Assembly (NCBI GenBank): GCA_037127255.1
Contig: JBANSL010000013.1
Coordinates: 30,041,688-30,105,687 of the forward strand
Direction: 5' to 3'
Source of the DNA: Persicaria tinctoria
Lineage: Eukaryota > Streptophyta > Magnoliopsida > Caryophyllales > Polygonaceae
DNA length: 64,000 bases
Every line of letters begins with the position of its first letter. The stretch's first letter is position 1. The notes under the pieces were generated by a model. It ran no database searches, had not been told where the DNA came from, and saw only the letters and a list, made by a program, of their open reading frames with translations. Both the position numbers and the translations under genes were made by a program. Of this stretch, positions 19,232 through 27,992 are shown piece after piece.

Positions 19232-21745
19232 TCAAGGTGGCATTTGCAGGGCCCATGTAGCTTGGGCCTCAAATAAGACTCCATTCTTGTCCATCAACTG
19301 TAATCCTCCAGAATGGATCTTGTTCACCACGAAAGGTCCCATCCGCTTCTTGTTGAATTTGTTGGGAAACCAATGATCCTTTGATTTAGAGACATAGAGC
19401 TTGTCTCCAACTTCATACTCCTTAGGCTCATCATTGGAAATCCTGCATAATCGCACATACCAAGGCAGACCTCTCCCATGTATAGATAAATCTTTAATGG
19501 AAATAGGAGAAGAAAGATCCATACCTTGACTTACCTTCGCAGAGACGGAATCGGGGACTACTGTATTTGGTCGATCTCGACTAGGGCTAGTCGATCTCGC
19601 CAAGACTGCAGGTTCTGGTGGTGGTCTGATCGAAGATGCAGAAGTCGACGAAGACGATGGCTTGTCGATCTCGACAAGACTGGTCGACCTCGACAAGGGT
19701 TCTGCTCCTGGTAGCTTGCTCATCGAGGAAGGCGGATCTGGTGGCGCTGGGTGGTGGTCGATCTCGAAAAGCTTAGTCGAGATCGACGAGGATCCTTGCT
19801 CTGGTGGTCTCAGCGTCGAGGAAGCAGGGACTGGGCTCCCCGAGGGGTGGTCGACATCGACAAAGGTGGTCGAGATCGACGAGCTCTGGCCGTCTGGTGG
19901 AGTCAGCGTCGAGGGAGATGAAGCCGAAGCCGTCGAGTGGTGGTCGACCTCGACAAGTCTAGTCGAGATCGACGAGCCTAGTTTGTCTGGTTCGCTGCTC
20001 GACGATGCTGGTGCTGGTGGAGTCTCCTTGGTCTGGTCGAGATCGACTAGGGTTCTACTTGATGTCGAGGAGCCTTGGTCGATCTTGACCCCATACTTAG
20101 TCCCTGTTAAGGCATCCGAAAAATAATTAATCCACAACGACTTACCTTGGTCTGTGTCGATTGGATTCTCTGTGTTCTCCTTGAGGATTGCCATGATCTC
20201 CTCCACCTGGGCCTCCATGTCCCTCTTTTCCAGCTCCTCAGGGGTCATATTTCTGACCTTGGGTTCCCCGCATGTGATGTAGCCAGCTGAGATAGATTTG
20301 ACCTCTTCCATTGGACCTGTATGCCTTTCAGTTTTATTAAAGGAATACTCAATTACCTCATCGCTGATGTTGAAGGTGAGCACTCCTTTCCTAACGCTTA
20401 TGTTGGCATCCACCGTCGCCAAGAATGGTCTTCCTAAAATAATTGGACAAGCAGGATCTTCTTGCATATCAACTAGAAAATCAGCAGGGACAAAGAATTT
20501 ACCTACTTGTACTGGCACATTATCCACCATGCCTGTTGGAATGACCACCGTGTTGTTGGCCATGTATAGTCTAGCATCCACAGGCTTCAGGGCACCTATC
20601 TTAATCTTGGACCAAATTGTTAAAGGCATTATACTCACACTAGCTCCAAGATCACATAAGGCATTAATTTTGTATGGACCAAATCCAATGGTTATAGAAA
20701 ACTTACCTCGATCCGGCCTCTTCTCCAATATGTCCAAGTGGCTGCACTCCTCTGTGATTTCAGCCATCGATCGCTTTTTGCTTAGGATCTCCTTGAGGAA
20801 CTTGACATAAGATGGCATTTCATTGAGAGCTTCTGTGAAGGGGATGGTGACGTTGAGTTTCTGAAGCATCTTAATGAAGCGCTGAAATTTCTTTTCTGCT
20901 GGGTCCTTTAGAGATTTTGTGGGGAAAGGCAGCTTCTTTTTCTGATTCGGAGCCAGAACGGACGTCGGAGGTGCTGCAGGCTGCTCTATGTCGACCAGGG
21001 GCTCCTCGACATCGACTAGAGTCTTGTCGACATCGACTAGAGTCTTGTCGACATCGACCAGGTTGGGCGTAGTCGAGTTATTGTGCGGTGCAGACGAAGA
21101 TTTTTGTAGGTTCTCCTCGAGATCAACGAGGCCTTCGTCGAGATCGACCACAGGTTTGTCGAGGTCGACTTGCTGTTCCTCGTCGTTCTGCTGCTTTCCG
21201 ACCTCTGGCTCTTGTAGTTCAAGGCCGCTTCTGAGTTTTATAGTAGCGATGTGTCCAGTCTTTCCCTTAGGATTTGGTTCTGAAGATCCTGGAAGTGACC
21301 CTGACTGTCTGGGGATTGCTGCTGCTAGCTGACCAATCTGTGTATTAACTGATTTCCGCCAGATATCAATTTCCCCAAGCCTAGAGTTGACACCTTGCAT
21401 CTGAGTATAGACTGAGTTGAAGGACTGCCTAGTTTCTGAGTGATTCCTCCTTATTTCCTCCAAGACTGTTTGTATATCATCCTTTTTCTGCTCCCTTTCC
21501 GGATGTCCTGGAGCTCTGTAGGGCGGGGGGTTCCTAGGGACTCCTTGGTTCCATTGTGGTTGCTGAAACCTTTGGTCCCCTATGTAGCGATTCGGACCCC
21601 CTGCGTAAGCTGCATCCTCATGGTGCTCTGCCAGCTTGACTTGCTCTGTGTGTGGGCACTCAGGAGTGGTGTGCCTTTGCGATCCGCATTCTATGCAAGG
21701 TTGGTTGACAGAGAGATACTTTACTTGCTTGATGAGCTTCCTATT
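19232..21745 (-). CDS. Nucleocapsid-protease frame ending in an integrase C-terminal-like domain; no RT
   Basis: The frame continues from gag beyond a TAG (21746-21748) and stays open for about 837 codons. Order: zinc knuckle C-x2-C-x4-H-x4-C (CIECGSQRHTTPEC) 13 residues in; Pro-rich linker; a V-D-x-D repeat block (21006-21168); an aspartic protease with C-D-L-G-A-S-V-S-I-M-P near 20650 and ILGRPFLATVDA; a Ser/Pro-rich block of four units of about 31 residues with SSSIST and VEVDHH (about 19571-20070); then YEVGDKLYVSKSKDHWFPNK and MGPFVV, resembling the end of integrase. RT, RNase H and the integrase core are absent. The first Met after the TAG is far inside, so expression probably relies on gag translation. 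The long open frame suggests selection or youth. Confidence 0.82.
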   Translation of the reverse strand, partial: NRKLIKQVKYLSVNQPCIECGSQRHTTPECPHTEQVKLAEHHEDAAYAGGPNRYIGDQRFQQPQWNQGVPRNPPPYRAPGHPEREQKKDDIQTVLEEIRRNHSETRQSFNSVYTQMQGVNSRLGEIDIWRKSVNTQIGQLAAAIPRQSGSLPGSSEPNPKGKTGHIATIKLRSGLELQEPEVGKQQNDEEQQVDLDKPVVDLDEGLVDLEENLQKSSSAPHNNSTTPNLVDVDKTLVDVDKTLVDVEEPLVDIEQPAAPPTSVLAPNQKKKLPFPTKSLKDPAEKKFQRFIKMLQKLNVTIPFTEALNEMPSYVKFLKEILSKKRSMAEITEECSHLDILEKRPDRGKFSITIGFGPYKINALCDLGASVSIMPLTIWSKIKIGALKPVDARLYMANNTVVIPTGMVDNVPVQVGKFFVPADFLVDMQEDPACPIILGRPFLATVDANISVRKGVLTFNISDEVIEYSFNKTERHTGPMEEVKSISAGYITCGEPKVRNMTPEELEKRDMEAQVEEIMAILKENTENPIDTDQGKSLWINYFSDALTGTKYGVKIDQGSSTSSRTLVDLDQTKETPPAPASSSSEPDKLGSSISTRLVEVDHHSTASASSPSTLTPPDGQSSSISTTFVDVDHPSGSPVPASSTLRPPEQGSSSISTKLFEIDHHPAPPDPPSSMSKLPGAEPLSRSTSLVEIDKPSSSSTSASSIRPPPEPAVLARSTSPSRDRPNTVVPDSVSAKVSQGMDLSSPISIKDLSIHGRGLPWYVRLCRISNDEPKEYEVGDKLYVSKSKDHWFPNKFNKKRMGPFVVNKIHSGGLQLMDKNGVLFEAQATWALQMPP
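19571..20046. repeat. TCGA-NN-TCGA array inside the reading frame, C-terminal block
   Basis: Pairs of decamers lie mostly 19 bp apart (at about 19661, 19756, 19856 and 19951) in units of about 93 bp. On the minus strand the 19-bp offset puts the first decamer in the S-I-S-T frame and the second in the V-E-x-D frame, giving SISTxLVEVD-like repeats. The pair at 19571/19591 is 20 bp apart and is read differently. Confidence 0.82.
21006..21168. repeat. TCGA-NN-TCGA array inside the reading frame, N-terminal block
   Basis: Three TCGACATCGA copies start exactly 21 bp apart (21006, 21027, 21048). A second trio at about 21117, 21138 and 21159 is also 21 bp apart. The 21-bp step equals seven codons and yields V-D-V-D-K-T-L heptads. 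Confidence 0.88.
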
Positions 21746-22690
21746 CTAGTCTCTGTAGTACTGCTCCCTAACATCAGGATCAATCTCCTTAGGTGGCTCA
21801 TATAGGGGCATGGATGGTGCTGGCCTGTCGTATGGGTTCTCTTCATAGGTTGCAGTAGACCCATACTTGTTGTCGTAGTTAGTGAGCTTCTCTAGCACAC
21901 CCCATGCGTCACTTGGCGGCATTGTCAGATACTCATAGCGAGTATAGTGGTTGATTCTGTCCTTAGTGACTTGATCAAGAGAATTGAAGAAGATCTCCTG
22001 AATGACGTAGGGTGGTTGTCCATGAGTAGGGCAAGATCGCAGAAGTTCCTTGTAGCGCTCCCATGCCTTTGCCAGCGGTTCCCCTTGCTTCTGTTTGAAG
22101 GCGGTGATTCTCTGGCGGAGATGTGCTGTTTTAGCAGGTGGGAAGAATTTGTTCAGAAACTCTTGCTCTACTTGGGCCCAGGTTGTGAGTGATCTTGCTT
22201 TCAGCCCTTCCAGCCATTTCAGTGCAGGTCCAGCGAGAGACCAGCGAAAAGATTTCATCTTGACATATTCCAGGGTTGTACCTTCAGCAATAGTACGGCA
22301 CATATCAGAAAAGTTTGTAATATATTCAAGAGGACACTCATTAAATCTACCATAAAAGGCATTATTTTTAAGCTCTATAAGAAATTGAGTGCAAATTTCA
22401 AAAGAGTTTTCAGGGATTAGAATCGCCGATTCAGGCACGACGAGGGTTGGGTGCATGTAGTCCTCTGCCGTGGTTGGATATTGGGCAAGCTCAGCTTGTG
22501 CTTGTTCCCTTGCTGCTTTCTCAGCGGCGATAGCAGCATCTTTAGTGGCCAATTCCCTGGTAAGCCTTTGTATCAGCTGCTCCTGTGTTTCAGCGGCTGC
22601 CATGGCTCTCTGCAGTCTAGTTCTGATGTGTAGGAGGCGTTCCGGTTCATCCAAAGCGTCAAACTCAGGTGGAATACCAGAACGGCGCAT
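21746..22690 (-). CDS. Gag (capsid) of the Athila-like element
   Basis: ATG at 22690 (MRRSGIPPEFDALDEPERLL) fits the equivalent ATG of the third copy at 63137; an upstream GTG in the same frame is not expected to start a plant protein. It encodes 314 residues. After an Ala/Glu/Gln coiled-coil comes the Retrotrans_gag core (NNAFYGRFNECPLEYITNF, FRWSLAGPALKWLEGL, FLNKFFPPAKT, ERYKELLRSCPTHGQPPY). It ends at a TAG directly before the nucleocapsid part, in the same frame as the protease. Gag would form the particle that packages element RNA in the cytoplasm. Confidence 0.88.
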   Translation of the reverse strand: MRRSGIPPEFDALDEPERLLHIRTRLQRAMAAAETQEQLIQRLTRELATKDAAIAAEKAAREQAQAELAQYPTTAEDYMHPTLVVPESAILIPENSFEICTQFLIELKNNAFYGRFNECPLEYITNFSDMCRTIAEGTTLEYVKMKSFRWSLAGPALKWLEGLKARSLTTWAQVEQEFLNKFFPPAKTAHLRQRITAFKQKQGEPLAKAWERYKELLRSCPTHGQPPYVIQEIFFNSLDQVTKDRINHYTRYEYLTMPPSDAWGVLEKLTNYDNKYGSTATYEENPYDRPAPSMPLYEPPKEIDPDVREQYYRD

Positions 22691-22752
22691 ACACCTGCGA
22701 AGTAACTCAAAGAAACAGTGAGAACTCACTACCTAAGGCGCGAATGATTGCT

Positions 22753-22770
22753 TCCCCGGCAACGGCGCCA
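22753..22770 (-). other. Primer-binding site of the Athila-like element
   Basis: TGGCGCCGTTGCCGGGGA on the minus strand, separated from the LTR end by AAT. The third copy has the same spacing and one base change. Confidence 0.88.
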
Positions 22771-23056
22771 ATTTGTTGTTGCAGGAGGATGGTCAAGTAT
22801 GAAATAAATATGAAATAAATTTCAGACTGACTTCCCTGTCTCAGCAAATAAATACAAGACTTCCTCCCGTTGTAGTAAGAGAATAGTCAGGATCGAATCC
22901 ACGAGGAAGCACGTCAGCAGTTCTCAGGTAGCTGTAAATTCTCACAGACAGAGCAGCAGAAAAGACAGAAACACAGAAACAACGAAAGAAACAGAAATAA
23001 AAGCAGAAGCAAAGAACAAAGCAAAACAGGAAAGACAAAGCAAAGCAAAGGGCTCG

Positions 23057-23285
23057 TCGATCTCGACAAACAGCTACTCGAGATCGACCACAGCAGTCGA
23101 CAACAGAAAATCGGAAATCACAGCAGACAGGCAAACCCGGCAAGGGCAACTCGATCTCGACCAAGTCAACTCGAGATCGACAAGGGCAAGTCAAGACAGA
23201 AACTTCAGAAATCGACAACAGAACAGAACTCAACTCGACCTAGACGAAGCGTACTCGAGATCGAGTACAACCAACTCGAGATCGG
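23057..23285. repeat. TCGA-NN-TCGA array, PBS-proximal side of the right LTR
   Basis: Same arrangement as 15936-16163, with reverse-complement pairs 20-21 bp apart. Confidence 0.85.
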
Positions 23286-24224
23286 CAAGATCTCCTCTGT
23301 ATCGACAAGAATTGACAGAAAATATAAATTGCAAATTCGAAACTAAAACTCAGATTTTTTACAGAAATAAATCAATATAATAAAAGACTTCCAAGACTAG
23401 GGTTTCAACACCACAACGATAACCATGCAAAGTAACACACAAAGGCATAAAAGATCATGCTTTCCATCAAATAACTTTCGTCATTAACAAATAGGCATAT
23501 AGAGGCTTTCGCATAAACCCTAATTGTTACTAACCCTTTTTCACATAATTAATCCAAGTTGCATTAAGATCACTTTCGTTTCAATAACACAAACAAGGAT
23601 CACCTTCAACTCTCGCAAAAGAATCATGCTCATAGGGATAGAAGATGAATCGCACAAAAAGATCTGACCTTTATCGCATCGCCTCACATGGCCACCGTCG
23701 GGCTCACCCCAGCCCCAGAAGTGGGTGGACTACTCACGCCTCATTGCAATAACAGACCTTGATTGATGAAAAGAACTAAATTGCATTAAAACTAAATTCA
23801 AAAGCCTTTACAATCCTGGCAATCAACTTTCGCAGAAAGCCAAAACCCTAAAAACCTTAGAACTCCGAAACTTCTTTGTGGAACTACTTGTCTTTCTCTG
23901 AAATTCAATTCATGAAATTGAGCCCCTAGGGCCTTATTTATAGCCTTCTAATCCTTGCTATTCAAGGATAGAATCTTCTATCTATATCTAAAATTATATC
24001 TAATTTGCTAAAAGATAAATAAATTGTTTTAAGGAAATAAATCAACTAAGGAAAAGATAAATCTAACTAAGGTAAGTCTTCATGTCTTGATAGATCTCCT
24101 TCCATAGATAGAATTTGATCAACTTTGGATAGATCTTCAGCCATTCTCGGATTCCCTCATGCCCAAGTAAAGCTAAACAGAGTAGGACTCGTCACGACGA
24201 AGCGTTTCTGGAAACTGGCTCTAC

Positions 24225-24596
24225 TCGACCTCGACCACGGCTCGTCGACCTCGACAAGACTTGTTCGTCGACTGGACCTCTCGGCTAGCTCTGCTCGACA
24301 GGCTCGGACTTGGGCTCCTGGTGCTCGTCGATCTCGACTGGGTGGCTTGTCGATCTCGACAAGGGTTCGTCGAGATCGAGTAAAGGTGTGCTCGGCTTCT
24401 CGTCCTCGGCTTCTCGGGCAGCTTATCTCTTCGTCGACTCCAGGTGTGGCGCTGGGCTTCGTCGATCTCGACTAGGGCTTGTCGAGATCGAGTAGACTCC
24501 GGAAGTCGGGGTGGTCTGGCTTTCTCGATCAGGCTCTGTCGACCAAGGCTGCTCGGACATGCTCGTCTAGGTCGAGTAAGAGCTACTCGAGATCGA
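24225..24596. repeat. TCGA-NN-TCGA array, upstream side of the right LTR
   Basis: Same arrangement as 17104-17474. At 24461-24492 GTCGATCTCGAC and GTCGAGATCGAG face each other across the 8-base loop TAGGGCTT. Confidence 0.87.
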
Positions 24597-24868
24597 GTAG
24601 CCTGGGTTCTCGGCTCGATTCGACTGGTTTCGCTGCTTCTTTGACCTTGGACTTCTGTAGTGGTTTTCCGAGCTTTTCTGACCTTTTGTAGAATTGCTGT
24701 AAAATGCCTCGATTTCTGCGAATTAAACAGAAACTGGTGTAGATTCCATAATTTGGCAAATAAACATAAACTACATAGGTTCTGTACTATCTAAGCCCAA
24801 ATGAATGCAATGTATGCAGAAATCGATATAAAAGTTACTGTAAAACATGGCAGATTCAGCTCACAACA

Positions 24869-25652
24869 CCTGCCGATGAACACAGAGAATGGAAAGGAGA
24901 ATGTTTCGGGCGTTACTCGGGGTTCGAGCATCAACGTTCGTGGGGAGAGTAGCAAGAATAATAATTGTGGTGGAAATCCCAAAAGGGATGTGGGAAGCAG
25001 TAAAGGAGCGCCCATTAATGGTGGCAGTAAAGAGAATAAGGAATTGGAAAAGGGGAAAGCCATCAAGAGGAATGAGAAGGAGTCGCCTGGTTTCGGGTCG
25101 GCCAGTAAAAAGGAAAAGGAAAAGGTGTCAGAAGTTAGGGCTGGAGAAATTGGGCCTGTTGGGCCGGATGGATCTGTTGCTATGGACTCCCCAATTCCTA
25201 ATGCTGGAGGGCCCAATACCAAAGCCTCTATCCACAGTGGAAAACTTAAGCTACCCGGGGCTTCCAATTTCAAGAAGACCCATAAGAAAAACAAGAAAGT
25301 TAAAGGGAATAACAAGGCTGAGACAACCGTCGAACTCGCAGTTCTCATGACGACGGAAGAGACGATGGAACATGACAAGAGTATACCGCAGGGCCTGAAT
25401 CACCCATCGGGCACCGCGAACCCGAGTCCGAGTGATGAGGTTGGGTGGACACGGCCAAGCATAGCCGCACCCCCTGCCCGATTGTGGGACGCTTTTGGGG
25501 ATCAGGAAGCGAGGAGACTATGGAAAGCAAGGAAGAAGCTATACCAAACAGGGAGTTCTCAAAACATTGATTTAGTGTCTTTGGTATGTTCGTCTTTGTC
25601 GTATTTGTTTCCCAGTATTGCTGTTTATTTCTTGATGGATAAAAAAACTTGA
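24869..25652 (+). pseudogene. LINE ORF1, C-terminal segment
   Basis: A lysine-, glycine- and serine-rich tail is open from the right LTR junction to a stop at 25650-25652 (for example NTENGKENVSGVTRGSS, KKEKEKVSEVRAGEIGP, then ARLWDAFGDQEARRLWKARK). This is the usual low-complexity, basic C-terminus of plant L1 ORF1. Any Met upstream of 24869 belongs to LTR sequence and is not a real start. Confidence 0.75.
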
Positions 25653-27029
25653 TTTTCTCTTTTGGAATTGTTTTGGTGCAGGCAAAAAATGCTTCGGAAG
25701 GACTATTCGCTTTATCTGGAACAAGTGCAGTGTGGATGCACTTGCCCTCATGGAAACCCGGTTGTTCGGGGAGAGGGCGAGGAAAGTGTGTGATAAATTG
25801 AAGTTCTCTAACTGTGTCAGGATAAAGGTTGTGGGTTTCACTGGTGGAGTCTGGCTCTTGTTGAATTCGGATAAATGTGTTCTTATGATCCACAAGATGG
25901 ATGTTGAATTCGTTCATGCATCGTGGCAATGGGTAAGCCAGAAAGCTCATATTATTGCGGTGTATGCACCGCCTACGGTGGCGAGGAGAACCCTTTCTGG
26001 ACGAATCCGAGCTCTTGTTTAGAGGGGAAGTCCGAGCCTCTTTTGATCGGTGGAGATTGCAATTGTATTTTAGAACCGAGCGAGATGCACGGGGGTTCAG
26101 AGGACATACATAATGAAGCTACCGAGTTCAAAGCGATCATAAACCAGTTCAAGCTAGTGGACCTGGGTTTCTCAAGCCAAGAGTTTACTTGGAGCAAGAA
26201 GATATTTGGGGATCGGGTTGTGTCGAAGAGGCTTAACAGAGTTTTGGTCAACATTGAGGGTCGCCTCCTTTGGCTGGACGCTAGAGTTCGCCATCTTCCC
26301 CGATACTCCTCGAACCACTGTCCTCTTTTCTTGGAGATTGCCCCAGAGATTGTGAAACAGAAAGGCCGCCGCCCCTATAGATTTGAGGCCGCGTGGTTAA
26401 CCCACGAGAAATTCCCTGAATTCTTGGGAAAGAGTTGGAAGCAACAGCTACAGACTCTGGCTGCGTTGCAGGCTCTCGTTGTCGACCTCTCCAAATGGAA
26501 CAAGGAAGTCTTCAGTATGATTCAGAAGCTCAAGGGTGATCTGATGGGAGCTCAGGACGACATTCAGAAAAAGCTATCCAGGAATCCAAACCCAGCCGAT
26601 TTGGAGTTGGAAAGGAAGGTTATGAGTGATCTAGATATCACCTTGGAGCAGGAAGAAATCCTTTGGTTTCAGAAATCGAGGGAGAAATGGCTTATATTTG
26701 AAGACATAAATACAAGCTTCTTCCACGCCTTGACTATGGTCCGTCGTAAGAGAAATAGAGTTGAAGGGCTGAGAAGGGATGATGGCTCCTGGATAGAGGA
26801 GAAGGGGGCCCTGGAAGAGTTAGCACTGGACTACTTCAAAACCTTTTATAGTGAAAATAGCGATAGGGGCTGTCTGGAGGCATTACAGAGTTCTTTCCCC
26901 GAGGTTGACATGGAGTGTTGGGAGGGCATCTGCAACATTCCTCAGGAAGAAGAAATTAGAGGAGCGTGTAAGAACACGAGAGCTTACAAATCCCCTGGGA
27001 TCGACGGCTTTCAACCCGTCTTTTTCTAA
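25635..27029 (+). pseudogene. LINE ORF2: apurinic-like endonuclease and start of RT
   Basis: ORF2 probably began at ATG 25635; a seven-A run (25641-25647) now shifts the frame before the typical F-W-N-C-x-G-A-G start. The catalytic-Glu motif (ALMETRLFGERA) is near 25745. A second shift lies near 25980, after YAPPT. The frame then runs 300 codons: LLIGGDCNCIL, FTWSKKIFGDRVVSKRLNRV, SSNHCPLFLEI, a linker with WFQKSREKWL and NTSFFHALTMVRRKRN, ending KSPGIDGFQPVFF with a stop. Asn replaces the usual Asp in K-R-L-D-R and in S-D-H, so nicking activity is probably lost. Confidence 0.85.
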
Positions 27030-27056
27030 TAGAGTTGGGGAACTGTTGGGCCTTCG

Positions 27057-27709
27057 GTGGTTAATTTCATCCGTGATTTCTTCAAGTCTTGCAGATTGCA
27101 GTCTGGGGTTAACGACACTCTCATAGCTCTCCTCCCTAAGGTTGGCAAACCGGAAGAGATCATGCAATTCAGGCCTATTAGTCTTTGTAATGTCATCTAC
27201 AAGGCGATTACCAAGATTCTGACCATTCGTCTGAAACCTCTAATGAGCAAGTTGGTGGGTCCTACCCAGGGAAGCTTCATCCCAGGTCGCTTCATCTCGA
27301 ACAACATCATAGTGGCTCAAGAGATTGTCCATTCGATGAAAAGGAAGAGGGGATGGAGGGGCTGGATGAGCTTCAAACTTGACTTGGATAAGGCTTATGA
27401 TAAAATGAGTTGGGATTTTATAGAGGACACGATCAAGAAAGCTGGTCTTTCGAAGATTTGGTGCGATTGGATCATGGAATGCATAAAAACCCCCCTATGC
27501 AGGTGCTTTGGAATGGGGAAGCCTCGTCACAATTCACACCCTCCAGGGGGATCCGTCAAGGTGACCCAATTTCCCCATACATATTTATTTTATGTATGGA
27601 GAGATTGAGTCACTTGATCAGCGAAGCGGTTGAAGGTGGAGGCTGGAAACCTATAAAAATCTCGCGCAGCGGACTGGCCATATCACACATTTTCTTTGCC
27701 GATGACATC
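27057..27709 (+). pseudogene. LINE ORF2: reverse transcriptase, cut before the end of the active-site region
   Basis: RT motifs run in order: LIALLPKVGKPEEIMQFRPI, LCNVIYKAITKIL, PTQGSFIPGRFISNN, FKLDLDKAYDKMSWDF, a frameshift near 27520, IRQGDPISPYIFILCMERL, and IFFADD at 27690. The catalytic F-A-D-D is kept. The TSD ACATC and a solo LTR follow; the frame continues at 30994 as MLLFAEA. Confidence 0.88.
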
Positions 27710-27955
27710 TGATGTCCATGATTTATGCCATGTTTTCATTTCTATTTCAGCTCCTTATTTTATCATTTTATATATTCTGAGTTAGAATAATACATAATAT
27801 ATGTAGTTTCTGGTTATTTGCCAAGTTATGGAGTCTACAGTAGTTTCTGTTTAATTTCGCAGAAATCGGACACACATTGGAGCTTAAAGGAAACTCATGA
27901 AGAAGCTAAGGATGGTGCAGCTGGAGCAAAGCCCACTTTTCACCATTCATCATTC

Positions 27956-27992
27956 TGAATCAAGTTCTGATATCTTCATGAGAGTTGTAGCC
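27956..27992 (+). repeat. 37-bp direct repeat, left copy
   Basis: From TGAATCAAG to ...GTTGTAGCC, identical to 29681-29717. It flanks the inner insertion. Confidence 0.85.

Larger units (their letters stand above)
15653..24868 (-). mobile_element. Non-autonomous Athila-like Ty3/gypsy element with two near-identical LTRs
   Basis: LTRs of 2094 and 2095 bp enclose a 5027-bp internal region with PBS, gag, a gag-pro continuation and a non-coding 3' part. There is no RT, RNase H or integrase core; only an integrase C-terminal-like end remains. The LTRs differ by a few dozen bases by eye, which suggests a fairly recent insertion. Athila affinity is inferred from the PBS, the CDLGASVSIMP-type protease and the long LTRs. 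Movement would need enzymes from a related element. Confidence 0.88.
22774..24868 (-). repeat. Right LTR (5' LTR) of the Athila-like element
   Basis: 2095 bp, aligned with 15653-17746 with only scattered differences. TATA-like sequence on the minus strand at 23934-23942. After its last base (24868) LINE ORF1 resumes with CCTGCCGATG. Confidence 0.92.

Noticed and set aside
15936..24596. Regularly spaced short repeats considered as a CRISPR array
   Set aside because: Plant LTR context, spacers of only about 10 bp, and no cas genes; the repeats lie inside LTRs and a gag-pro frame.
24801..24868. Start of an apparent 283-codon + strand frame
   Set aside because: These bases are LTR sequence; the frame is an accidental fusion of the LTR end with LINE ORF1.
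25345..25950. 201-codon open frame on the minus strand
   Set aside because: It is antisense to LINE ORF1/ORF2, with no motif of its own; the + strand reading has clear endonuclease motifs.
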